Shown: positions 16,589 to 24,809 of the stretch, piece after piece | How positions within the stretch are numbered: the first letter of the stretch is position 1 | How the letters are laid out: every line of letters begins with the position of its first letter | Assembly: GCA_020849765.1 (NCBI GenBank) | Contig: JADLAY010000069.1 | Coordinates: 62,001-126,000 of the forward strand | Reading direction: 5' to 3' | Length of the DNA stretch: 64,000 nt | Source of the DNA: Anaerolineae bacterium | Lineage (GTDB): Bacteria; Chloroflexota; Anaerolineae; Aggregatilineales; Phototrophicaceae | Notes under the pieces: generated by a model | Told to the model about the DNA's origin: nothing | What the model saw: only the letters and a program-made list of their open reading frames with translations | The model's database searches: none | Translations under genes and position numbers: made by a program

Positions 16589-17752
16589 ATGCCAACCTAT
16601 ACACCTGAAACATTGATCGCGCGCCTTAAACGTCAAGGCGCGCTGACTGATCCAGCTATCGAGGCGGCCTTTGGCGCCGTGCCTCGTCACGCATTTTTGC
16701 CGGGAGTTCCGCTGCGCAATGTCTATCGCGATGAATCGATTCCGCTCAAGCGCGATGAGCGCGGAGGTGTGACGATTGCATCGACACAGCCGAGCATGAC
16801 GGCGCGTATGTTGGCCCAGCTTGACCTCAAGCCGGGGCACAACGTCTTGCAGGTCGGCGCGGGCAGCGGCTACACCGCCGCGTTGATTCAGCACATCGTC
16901 GGGGCATCAGGGCGCGTGACCGCCATCGAGATTGACCGCGTCACGGCGACGCAGGCGGGCGAAAACCTCCAGCGCGTCCAGATGGGCAGCGTCAATATCG
17001 TCGAAGGCGATGGCACCAGCGGCTATGCGCCGCGCGCGCAGTATGACCGCATCATCGCCAATGGCACGATCTGGGATGTGCCGCTCACCTGGGTGCGACA
17101 GATCAAAACTGATGGCCGTCTCGTCGCGCCGCTGTGGTTGGATGCCCTTCAGTACAGTGCGGCTTTCCGCGTCGAGGCCAACGACAATCTGAGCAGCGAA
17201 TCGAATGAAGCCTGCGCCTTTGTCCCTCTGCGCGGCAGCGCCGAAGGGCCGGGCATGACCGTGCGCATCGGCGGATCGTCGCTCATGCTCACCGGGCAGG
17301 TGAGCCGCCTGGACAGTGCGGCGCTCCACTTGCTGCTCTCGGAAACGGCGGACATTGATTACCTGGGGGCACCGCTCACCGGTCACAAGAGCAAGCGCAA
17401 CTTCCTGCCCTTCTTCATGCTCTATCTGCCGCCGGAATTCGTCTTCTGTCTCTACAATGCCCAGGGCGAACAGCAGCCCTACGGGATGAATCGTCGCGGG
17501 TTTGCCGTGCTTTCGCGTGGCAGCGCTGCTTTTGTGTCGCTAGACGGGGATTTCAAGGCCTGGGTGTTCGGCGGCGCGGATGCGATTGTGGCCGCGCAGG
17601 ATACGTATGCCGCCTGGCTCGCGGCAGGCATGCCCGGCGATGACCGGCTGCGCGTACGCCTGGTCGCGCGTGATGGCAGCCCTTCCCCTGCGCCCGAAGA
17701 TGTGCGTGTCTACCCGCGGACGATCCACGACGCACACGTCTGGCTGGCCTGA
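16589..17752 (+). CDS. PCMT-like (protein-L-isoaspartate O-methyltransferase family) enzyme with C-terminal extension
   Basis: A 387-residue SAM-dependent methyltransferase. The N-terminal 210 residues follow the PCMT pattern: substrate-side motif STQPSMTARMLAQLDL, SAM loop VLQVGAGSGYTAALI and acidic strand end VTAIEID. Classical PCMT is about 210 residues; here about 170 more residues form an unrecognised domain. Similar two-part PCMT homologues are known in some peptide-modification (RiPP) pathways, where they methylate Asp in a peptide substrate. The ATG is 10 bases after the small disordered protein gene, so it closes the E2/JAB/E1 operon. Repair of isoaspartate is one option; modification of the disordered protein is another. 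Confidence 0.82.
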   Translation: MPTYTPETLIARLKRQGALTDPAIEAAFGAVPRHAFLPGVPLRNVYRDESIPLKRDERGGVTIASTQPSMTARMLAQLDLKPGHNVLQVGAGSGYTAALIQHIVGASGRVTAIEIDRVTATQAGENLQRVQMGSVNIVEGDGTSGYAPRAQYDRIIANGTIWDVPLTWVRQIKTDGRLVAPLWLDALQYSAAFRVEANDNLSSESNEACAFVPLRGSAEGPGMTVRIGGSSLMLTGQVSRLDSAALHLLLSETADIDYLGAPLTGHKSKRNFLPFFMLYLPPEFVFCLYNAQGEQQPYGMNRRGFAVLSRGSAAFVSLDGDFKAWVFGGADAIVAAQDTYAAWLAAGMPGDDRLRVRLVARDGSPSPAPEDVRVYPRTIHDAHVWLA

Positions 17753-17754
17753 TG

Positions 17755-19011
17755 TCAGCCTGAGTCGGCCATGCGCGCCTGGACGCTGTCGATGATGGTT
17801 TCCGCTTCCGCCAGGATCTGCGCGCGTCGCTCGCCCTCGAACTGCTTGCTGATCATGTAGCGCTCCAACAATTCGAGATCGGTCAGGCCTTCGGGGTTGT
17901 CGCCCAGACGCGCGCGCGCAGGCTCGTCGATCTCTTTGCGGATGGCAGCCACGCTGCTGACACGCGCGCGTCGCAGTGCATCGCGCACGATGCCTTCGTT
18001 GAAACGCGCCTCTGTCTCCGGCGTCAGCTTCAAAATCAGGCGGACGATGGCCTCTTCAAGTTTGTATTCTTCAATCAGGTCGACGGTCTCGGCAGTGGGG
18101 TCGCTGCTTTCGCGCAGGTCGGCTTCGAGCGTGACGAACGGGCGGCTGTCCACAGGGATGAAGCGCCACTGTGTCTCGCCACGTGCCAACTCGACCCAGC
18201 AAAAGCCCTTCGGATCGCCCTCTTCGCCGAAGTCGATCCGTTCGAGACTGCCGCTGTAGATCACCGGCGGCACCCCATCGCGCCCGTGCGTCAGATTTTG
18301 ATGTTTGTGGATGTGCCCCAGCGCGACGTAATCCCAACGCGGATCGGCCACGGCGGACGGCAGCACCTGGATATCGCGTCCCAGCATAATGCCGCGCTCG
18401 CTGCCGAAGATCGCGCCGTTGATGGTGAAGTGCCCTGTCAGCAGCCGTGGCAGATCGTGCGCGTCGGCTTCCTCGGCCAGCGTCTCCAGAATCTGCGCCA
18501 GATCGCTTTGCAGGCGCCCGTCGATCTCGGCAATCGTCAGGCCGCGTGTGCGCTCGTCGTCGATGATGCGCGAGCGAATCGGGTAGGGCGCCGCCCCGAC
18601 GACCACGTCACCGCGCTTGGTCGAGATGACGCGCGTCTCGTAAGTATCGGCCACCCAGACGTTCGGCACCGCCAGCGTATCGTAAATTTCGATGGACGAG
18701 GCCTTGAGCTGATTCGGCGACATATCGTGATTGCCGACCAGCATCACCAACGGCGCCAACTGCGAAAGATCGCGCACACGGTAGGCGAACTCGCGCTGAT
18801 AGGTGGGATTCGGCGCGCGGGTCTTGAACGCATCCCCGGCAAAGATGATCAGATCGACGTCATGCTCCGCTCCATAGGCAATGATCTCGTCGAGCCGGTG
18901 CAGAAAATCGCGCACGCGGCTGCTATACCCCGTTTCCGGGTCGAACTTGCCATAATTTTCCATGCCGACGTGAATATCGGCGAAGTGGAGGACGCGAATG
19001 GGGTCGGTCAT
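17755..19011 (-). CDS. sbcD: SbcD/Mre11-like metallophosphoesterase (DNA repair exonuclease)
   Basis: A 418-residue calcineurin-like phosphoesterase of the SbcD/Mre11 family, which with SbcC trims DNA ends. The five phosphoesterase motifs are visible: HFADIHVG (D12, H14), IFAGDAF, MLVGNHDMS, LLTGHFTI and ALGHIHKHQ. The remaining 190 residues form a capping and regulatory region. No sbcC gene is adjacent, which is unusual. Its stop lies 2 bases from that of the convergent PCMT-like gene. The gene is divergent from the large histidine kinase across a 177-base spacer. Confidence 0.88.
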   Translation of the reverse strand: MTDPIRVLHFADIHVGMENYGKFDPETGYSSRVRDFLHRLDEIIAYGAEHDVDLIIFAGDAFKTRAPNPTYQREFAYRVRDLSQLAPLVMLVGNHDMSPNQLKASSIEIYDTLAVPNVWVADTYETRVISTKRGDVVVGAAPYPIRSRIIDDERTRGLTIAEIDGRLQSDLAQILETLAEEADAHDLPRLLTGHFTINGAIFGSERGIMLGRDIQVLPSAVADPRWDYVALGHIHKHQNLTHGRDGVPPVIYSGSLERIDFGEEGDPKGFCWVELARGETQWRFIPVDSRPFVTLEADLRESSDPTAETVDLIEEYKLEEAIVRLILKLTPETEARFNEGIVRDALRRARVSSVAAIRKEIDEPARARLGDNPEGLTDLELLERYMISKQFEGERRAQILAEAETIIDSVQARMADSG

Positions 19012-19108
19012 AAACGACGATCATCCCTTAGTTTGCATAACCGCCAATCATACCATGTCCGCATCAATGAGTTGTCGAATCTGACGGCGGAACAAGTGTA
19101 AAGCCATG

Positions 19109-19114
19109 TATAAT
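19109..19114 (+). promoter_or_regulatory. -10 element before the large histidine kinase gene
   Basis: A perfect TATAAT lies 74 bases before the ATG at 19189 in the spacer shared with the divergent sbcD gene. A convincing -35 box is lacking, so only this element is claimed. Confidence 0.35.
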
Positions 19115-19188
19115 GCAGTTTGTCACGGGTTTGTATGGAAACCGCAACGTTGACGTATCATCGGACTGCAAATTTGAAGCGAGTGTAG

Positions 19189-22100
19189 ATGCCTCAGCGC
19201 GTATTCGAAACACTCATTTTCTGGACACTGCTCGTCGTCACGGGGGTTGCGCTGATTGTGGACCTGCCCGATGCCGCTACCCTGACGCAATACGCAGGCC
19301 CGCTACTCTTGTATGTGTCGCTGACCGCGTTCGCGCTGATATTTAGTGCGGCGCTGGTGCAAGGTGAACTCAGCGCTGCTCACGCGGTGGGTATCCTGGC
19401 CGCCCTGTCTTTGCCGTCAGCCGCTCATGGCGCGGTCACGTGGGCCTTGGCCCTCGGCGGCCTCGTCGGCGGCGCCATCGTCGTCTTCACGGGCGACCGG
19501 CGGCTGCCCTGGCAGCGCCCGCAAGAACGCACGCTGAGTGCGATGCTTCTGATCGTCGTTCGCGTCACACTGTCCTTTTTCCTGGCGACCGGGCTGTACG
19601 AGGCGCTCGGTGGCGGGCTGCCGATCCAGCTCGACAGCATGGAGCACGTGCTGTGGGTGGTCGGGTTCTGCGTCCTCTATACCGCCATTTATCTGACCCT
19701 GTTCTTGCTCGAAATGTATGGCCGTGACTACGGGATGCGCCACATCGTGCGCGTGAATCTGCTCGAAGTCCTGACGGTTCTGGGGCTGCCGCTGCCCTTG
19801 TCCGTGTTGGGCGCGCACATCTACACCAATTTAACCCTGCTGGCTTTCGCCATTTGTATGCTCGGTTTGAGCCTCGCCATCGTCGCGCCCTACGTCATCA
19901 GCCGGGCGCAGCAGCGGCTGCGCAAACAGGTGGATGAACTGCGCTCGCTGGCCATCATGAGCCAGGCGATTCGCGCGAACTACCAGTACGACTCGTTGAT
20001 GAACATGGTCTACGGGCAGGTTTCGAGCCTGCTCGACATCAATAACTTCGTCGTCGCGCTCTACGACCCGGATAAGCAGGATCTGGAATATCCGCTGGTC
20101 ATCCGCAACGGCAAAGAGATCAAGCAGCTGGCAGCGCCGCTCCCCGCCAACTCGCCGATCAAGCGTGTGATCGAAACGCAGCAGCCGCTGCTGCTGGCGC
20201 GCGATGCGCAGAAGGACGGCTGGGTGCGCGGGCTATCCGTGCCGGAGGGCGATTATTCGTGGCTGGGTGTGCCCTTGCAGGCTGGGGGCAGCCTCCTGGG
20301 CGTGATGGTGGTCACGTCGCCCAACCAGCGGCGCGTATTCACCGCGGATGATTTGCGTTTGCTCAATATTGTCGCCGCCAGCACCAGCGTGGCGCTTGAA
20401 AACAGCCTGCTCTACGATCAGCAGAAGAAACGCGCCCTCAAACTGACGCAACTCAATACGGTGCTGGCCCAGTTGACCGAAACGCTGTCGCCGGATGCCG
20501 TGCTCGAAACGATCGTTAAGGAAGCGACCCGGCTGGCCAATGCCGACGCCGCGGCCGTGATGCTGGTCAAGAACGGCGATAACATCCCCCGGCTCGCCCA
20601 AAGCGTGGGGATGAGCGATGCGTTCAAGGCGAAGGTGTCCACACCGCTCATCTTCAATCACAATGTCTCGCCGACGCAATCCAGCCCGCTGCTGATCCCG
20701 GATGTGCGCGGCGACAATCGCGCGGTGTCCGTCCGCGATGCGGCGCTGACCGAAGGCTTCTCGTCCTGGATCGAACTGCCGCTGGTGGTCGGTGGCAGCC
20801 GTATTGGCGTGCTGTCGCTGTATTTCCGGCAGGTGCATAAGTTCATCGACGAGGATGTCGAGGTGCTGCGCGCCTTCGCGACCCAGTCGTCGCAGGCGAT
20901 TCAGAATGCCTACACCTTCCATCACGCGGACGAAGCGCTGTCACGGCGTGTCGGGCAGATGCTGGCGTTGGCGACCATCAGCCACGAACTCACGGCCACG
21001 CTCGACATGCGCACGATTTGCGGCCTGGTGCTGGAATTCGCGCTCAATGCGACCTTCACCCACGTCGGCACGATTATGCTGCGCGATGAGTTCGACGAGC
21101 TGGACGTGATCTCGCAGTATGGCTATCCGCTGGAAACTGTCTCGCGCCGCGAGATCGTGCAGCAGCAGGTCACGATGACCGCGCTCGTGAGCGGCGAACC
21201 GATGCTGATCGGGAATATCGCTGACCATCCTGAGATCACGCCGACGGTGCCGGAACTGCGCTCACAGATGGCCGTGCCGATCGTGCGGCGCGGCGAGGTG
21301 TTGGGCGTCATCACGCTTGAGAGCGAGGACGTGGGTTTCTTCAACGAAGAGGATACCCAGTTCGTCCAGCAGCTTGCGGATCAGGCGGTCATCGCCATCG
21401 ACAATACGCAGCTCTTCCAACGCATGAAAGAAGCGCGCGACCGCGTGCAGCTCATCCTGGACAACATGAGCGAACCCCTGCTCTTGATCGACCGTACGGG
21501 CGTCATTGCGCTGGCGAACCCGCGCATCGACAAGATCGGTTTCCATCCCGACCTGCTGTTGGGACAATCCGTCGAATCGCTGCTGGCGCACGAAGACTTC
21601 CAACTGGCGACGCGCCTGGGTTTCGAATCGGCCAATCATGTGCGCGCTTTGCTGCAGCGCCTGGGTGGGCCGGTCACGCAGCATCAGTACGCACCCTTCG
21701 CCTATGCGCTCGAAAGCAAATCGCAAACGCTCCATCTGCAGCGCAACGTCATCCCGGTCGCTAACGAAGAGGGGATCGTCGTTGCCTTGATGATCGTCTT
21801 CTACGACGAGACCGAGGCGCACGAGCTGGCGCAGGCCCGTGAAGATCTCGTGCGCATGATCGTCCACGATCTGCGCAGCCCGCTGACGGCGGTCACGACC
21901 AGCCTCAAGCTGATGAATGACATCATCCCCGCCGACAGCGAGTACAAAGAAGTGATCGATTCGACCAGCACGGCCGGACGGCGCGCCATTCGCAAGCTGC
22001 TCGACCGCGTCGATTCGCTGCTCGACGTCGCCCGCCTCGAAAGCGGCCAGATTTCGCTCGAAACCAGGACTGCGGAATTGGCGACCATCGTCGACAGCGT

Positions 22101-22569
22101 GTGCGCGGAACTCAGCCCACTGGCGCACGATTTGAACGTTACCGTCGAGACACAGATCCCGACGTCGCTGCCGCTGCTGCATGTTGATGCGGATAAGACC
22201 GAGCGCGTGCTTCTCAACCTGCTCGATAACGCGCTCAAGTTCAGCCCGGAAGAGAGCAGTGTCGTCATCCGCGCGCATACGCCCGGCACTGATGGCGCGG
22301 CGGCTGACTACGTGCGCATCGACGTGGTCGACCTGGGGCCGGGCGTGCCGGAAGAATACAAACTGACGCTGTTCAATCGCTTCGTGCAGGTGCGTGGCCG
22401 CGAGGGACGGCGGCGCGGCTCCGGCCTGGGGCTGACGTTCTGCCGCCTGGTGGTCGAGGCGCATGGTGGCGACATCTGGATTGAAGACAACCCCGCCGGG
22501 GGCACCGTCTTCAGCTTCACGATGCCGATCAGCACGGCGCCCGCCCCGGCACACGACAAGACTGGTTAG
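19189..22569 (+). CDS. Large membrane sensor histidine kinase with GAF and PAS domains
   Basis: A 1,126-residue sensor kinase. The first 235 residues hold about seven hydrophobic helices. Three GAF-like modules follow at about 255-405, 420-580 and 595-745, each with a typical end such as LLNIVAASTSVALENSLLYDQ. A PAS domain lies at about 755-870 (ILDNMSEPLLLIDRTG). The HisKA box MIVHDLRSPLTAV places the phosphorylated His at 893. The ATPase domain shows the N box LLNLLDNALKFSP, DLGPGVPEE and GSGLGLTFCR. No response regulator gene is adjacent, so it is an orphan kinase. The ligand or signal is unknown. The ribosome-binding site before the ATG is weak. Confidence 0.93.
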   Translation: MPQRVFETLIFWTLLVVTGVALIVDLPDAATLTQYAGPLLLYVSLTAFALIFSAALVQGELSAAHAVGILAALSLPSAAHGAVTWALALGGLVGGAIVVFTGDRRLPWQRPQERTLSAMLLIVVRVTLSFFLATGLYEALGGGLPIQLDSMEHVLWVVGFCVLYTAIYLTLFLLEMYGRDYGMRHIVRVNLLEVLTVLGLPLPLSVLGAHIYTNLTLLAFAICMLGLSLAIVAPYVISRAQQRLRKQVDELRSLAIMSQAIRANYQYDSLMNMVYGQVSSLLDINNFVVALYDPDKQDLEYPLVIRNGKEIKQLAAPLPANSPIKRVIETQQPLLLARDAQKDGWVRGLSVPEGDYSWLGVPLQAGGSLLGVMVVTSPNQRRVFTADDLRLLNIVAASTSVALENSLLYDQQKKRALKLTQLNTVLAQLTETLSPDAVLETIVKEATRLANADAAAVMLVKNGDNIPRLAQSVGMSDAFKAKVSTPLIFNHNVSPTQSSPLLIPDVRGDNRAVSVRDAALTEGFSSWIELPLVVGGSRIGVLSLYFRQVHKFIDEDVEVLRAFATQSSQAIQNAYTFHHADEALSRRVGQMLALATISHELTATLDMRTICGLVLEFALNATFTHVGTIMLRDEFDELDVISQYGYPLETVSRREIVQQQVTMTALVSGEPMLIGNIADHPEITPTVPELRSQMAVPIVRRGEVLGVITLESEDVGFFNEEDTQFVQQLADQAVIAIDNTQLFQRMKEARDRVQLILDNMSEPLLLIDRTGVIALANPRIDKIGFHPDLLLGQSVESLLAHEDFQLATRLGFESANHVRALLQRLGGPVTQHQYAPFAYALESKSQTLHLQRNVIPVANEEGIVVALMIVFYDETEAHELAQAREDLVRMIVHDLRSPLTAVTTSLKLMNDIIPADSEYKEVIDSTSTAGRRAIRKLLDRVDSLLDVARLESGQISLETRTAELATIVDSVCAELSPLAHDLNVTVETQIPTSLPLLHVDADKTERVLLNLLDNALKFSPEESSVVIRAHTPGTDGAAADYVRIDVVDLGPGVPEEYKLTLFNRFVQVRGREGRRRGSGLGLTFCRLVVEAHGGDIWIEDNPAGGTVFSFTMPISTAPAPAHDKTG

Positions 22570-22579
22570 CGCCGCCGAC

Positions 22580-22607
22580 TTGACGCGCTCCGGTTAATGC
22601 ATACGAT
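22580..22607 (+). promoter_or_regulatory. Candidate promoter for the STAS-like gene
   Basis: TTGACG (five of six) and TACGAT (four of six) are separated by 16 bases, 51 bases before the ATG at 22659. Confidence 0.45.
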
Positions 22608-22658
22608 AAATCTAGATCCGAGATGATCGCACCCATCTTGTACAGGTAGGTCGAAATT

Positions 22659-23105
22659 ATGAGTGGGTCTGGTATTCGTGTCGATAACGAGCATTTCTCC
22701 GCCAATTATGATTTTGACGATCGTATCCTGCGCGTGCGCTACAAAGGCCAGCTGACCCCGGCCCTTTCCACCCACTTTTATCAGTGGTTGATCGGCGCCC
22801 TCAAAGATAATCCACATCTGATCACGGAAGCGCGCGGTTCCATCTATGACTTTCGCGACGTGAGCGAAGTTGCCAATGCCAACATGAGTTCGAGCCAGCG
22901 GCAAAGCCAGCAGGTCAACCAACAGGTCGATCTGCAAAACCACCCGGTGGCCCTGATCGCGAAGGATTCCGTGCAGCGGGCACTGCTCACCGCCACCATG
23001 CGCATCTCGCCTCAGCATGACCGCAAGCGGGTCGTCGGCAGCGAGGCGGAGGCCATTGCTTACATCGAGTCATTCCACAAGCAGCAAGAACGTCAACCTG
23101 AGTGA
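22659..23105 (+). CDS. Small protein, possibly STAS/SpoIIAA-like fold
   Basis: A 148-residue soluble protein. The order of strands and helices (YDFDDRILRVRYKGQL, helix, GSIYDFRDVSEV, Gln-rich helix, PVALIAKDS, RKRVVGSEAEAIAYIESF) resembles SpoIIAA/STAS-like proteins, in which a short helix follows a strand ending in DF or D-S. Such domains regulate sigma factors or bind lipids. The assignment is tentative. The ATG has AGGTAGG upstream and a plausible own promoter. It stands 89 bases after the large sensor kinase, which could be a functional partner. Confidence 0.6.
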   Translation: MSGSGIRVDNEHFSANYDFDDRILRVRYKGQLTPALSTHFYQWLIGALKDNPHLITEARGSIYDFRDVSEVANANMSSSQRQSQQVNQQVDLQNHPVALIAKDSVQRALLTATMRISPQHDRKRVVGSEAEAIAYIESFHKQQERQPE

Positions 23106-23135
23106 GAGCGACGCCCAAACCGGGCATCGTTACCA

Positions 23136-23164
23136 TTAACAAGACCTGGCTTTTGCGCTATGAT
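23136..23164 (+). promoter_or_regulatory. Promoter for the Thr/Pro-rich exported protein gene
   Basis: TTAACA and TATGAT, each five of six matches to consensus, are separated by 17 bases and lie 41 bases before the ATG at 23206. Confidence 0.55.
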
Positions 23165-23205
23165 CCGCCGCGTTTGTTGCCCTCTTTTGCCGGAGTCTTT
23201 GCATT

Positions 23206-24654
23206 ATGTCGAATAATTCCCGACGGATCAGCCTCATCTTGGGTGGTTTCATGGCGATTGTCCTGATCGCAGGGACGATTCTGCCGTTGTTCAGTAACAA
23301 CGCCCAAACGACGACTCAAACGACTGATCCGACCGCTATTCCTTCGCCAACCTTTCCTGCCCCAGTGACTGATTTCAGCGGCATCAGCTTCGATCAGGTT
23401 TACCTGCATCCCTCCGGGTTGTATACCATCGCTCAGCCGACGGGCTGGGCCATTCTCAACCCGGTGACGCAGAGCGAAGTCGCCCAGGTGGGCATGAACA
23501 ACGGCGAAAACCTGTCTGTGATTGACGCCTACATTCAGAAGCCTGCGCTGCCGGTTGCCGATGCGCAGGGCATCAGCGACACGCTCACACGTGACGTGCT
23601 GGCGCAAACCTGGACGCGTTATAACCGTTGGGAAGAGACCAACCGTCGCATCGAAGACGATCGGCTGATCATCGACTTCTCGATTGTGTTCAACCGCCAG
23701 GATTACGTCGCGCGTCAGGTCTCGTGGACGGATGGCCAGTACATCTACTCGGTACGCGTCGTCGCACCCTCGAATGCTATCGACCTGCTGCACTTCCTGC
23801 TCGACAATCTGCCCGCCACGCTCCACCCGGTTCCGGGCATGGACGTCGCACCGTTCAACTGGCAGGCCTTCTACGATCCGTATGCTTACCACATCCTGCG
23901 CTATCCGCAGACGTGGTCACAGCAGGACGTCGCTGCCGGGCGCACTGCCAGCATTATCGGCACGCAGGGCGAGTCGATGCGCGTCGAGATCAGCGACCTG
24001 AGCGGCGCGCTGGATGAAACAGCGGCCAGCGACTACGTCACGTCGATGGTGCCGAACGCGACCATCCTCAGTGTCGAGCCGGTCACGCGCGACAGTGCAG
24101 ACGGGTTCGGTGTGGCCTACAGCACGAGCAATGCCGATGGTGAACCATTCAGTGGGTACGCCCTGCTGCTCACGACCGGGGATGGCAAGCTGCACACGGT
24201 CAATCTCCGTTTCCCCGGCAGCGCTATCGACTTGAGCACGCTGCCCGCGGCCACGGAGGCGGCAGCTGCCGAACCCACCGCCTCGGCGGATGCAACGCCG
24301 GAACCAGCGACCAGCGACCCGAACGCGGCCTATCGTGATTACGCCACCATCATGGAGACGTTCCACATCATCGAGCCGATCCCGCTGTCTGCCGATAGCC
24401 TCCCGCCCACGGCGACCCCGCTGCCGACTCTGCCGCCGACCGCAACGCCGACGGAGACCAATACGCCGGAACCGACGGCCACGAGCACCAGCACGAATAC
24501 GCCTGAGCCAACGGCGACCAGCACCAACACGCCCGTTCCGACGGCGACGAACACCGAAACGCCGGAGCCGACCGCAACAGACACACCGCAGCCGACCGAT
24601 ACAGCAGAACCGACGGCTACGGAAGTCTCCGCGACCGCGACGCCCAACAGCTAA
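23206..24654 (+). CDS. Membrane-anchored exported protein with PsbP-like region and Thr/Pro-repeat tail
   Basis: A 482-residue protein anchored by an N-terminal helix (residues 8-30, ISLILGGFMAIVLIAGTILP). Outside the membrane two related segments, about residues 60-200 and 215-350, each start with a stretch like LHPSGLYTIAQPTGWAIL or DPYAYHILRYPQTWSQQ. This is the pattern of PsbP/DUF1795-type domains, so an internal duplication is likely. The last 85 residues are a degenerate TNTPEPTATS-type repeat. Such tails are common in Chloroflexota surface proteins and may be a glycosylated wall-spanning stalk. Function is unknown. The gene has its own promoter and ends before a strong hairpin. Confidence 0.75.
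   Translation: MSNNSRRISLILGGFMAIVLIAGTILPLFSNNAQTTTQTTDPTAIPSPTFPAPVTDFSGISFDQVYLHPSGLYTIAQPTGWAILNPVTQSEVAQVGMNNGENLSVIDAYIQKPALPVADAQGISDTLTRDVLAQTWTRYNRWEETNRRIEDDRLIIDFSIVFNRQDYVARQVSWTDGQYIYSVRVVAPSNAIDLLHFLLDNLPATLHPVPGMDVAPFNWQAFYDPYAYHILRYPQTWSQQDVAAGRTASIIGTQGESMRVEISDLSGALDETAASDYVTSMVPNATILSVEPVTRDSADGFGVAYSTSNADGEPFSGYALLLTTGDGKLHTVNLRFPGSAIDLSTLPAATEAAAAEPTASADATPEPATSDPNAAYRDYATIMETFHIIEPIPLSADSLPPTATPLPTLPPTATPTETNTPEPTATSTSTNTPEPTATSTNTPVPTATNTETPEPTATDTPQPTDTAEPTATEVSATATPNS
24403..24630 (+). repeat. Degenerate coding repeats, Thr/Pro-rich tail
   Basis: The 3' end of the preceding gene is built of imperfect repeats of about 30 bases, each encoding variants of T-N-T-P-E-P-T-A-T-S. 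The DNA repeats are diverged, so they are old or under selection only at the protein level. Confidence 0.7.
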
Positions 24655-24670
24655 GACTCCTCTTGCACAT

Positions 24671-24703
24671 GACGAGGGAGATGCGACCCGTATCTCCCTC
24701 GTC
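24671..24703. terminator. Strong hairpin after the Thr/Pro-rich protein gene
   Basis: A perfect 12-bp stem (24671-24682 with 24692-24703) with a 9-base loop lies 16 bases after the stop codon. It lacks a T-run, so termination is likely but not certain. Confidence 0.55.
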
Positions 24704-24809
24704 GCTCGAATTGTCCCTGTGCCGAACCTCGCCAGATCGCTCCATACGATTGAGCGTCTGTTACAATGTGATAGAGCATGAGTTCTAAACGATCCTGGAG
24801 TAGTGTCGT

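Noticed and set aside
13635-17752. Type II CBASS or Bil anti-phage operon
   Set aside because: No CD-NTase, effector or beta-grasp modifier gene is present, and separate E1 and E2 genes with a PCMT-like partner do not match those layouts.
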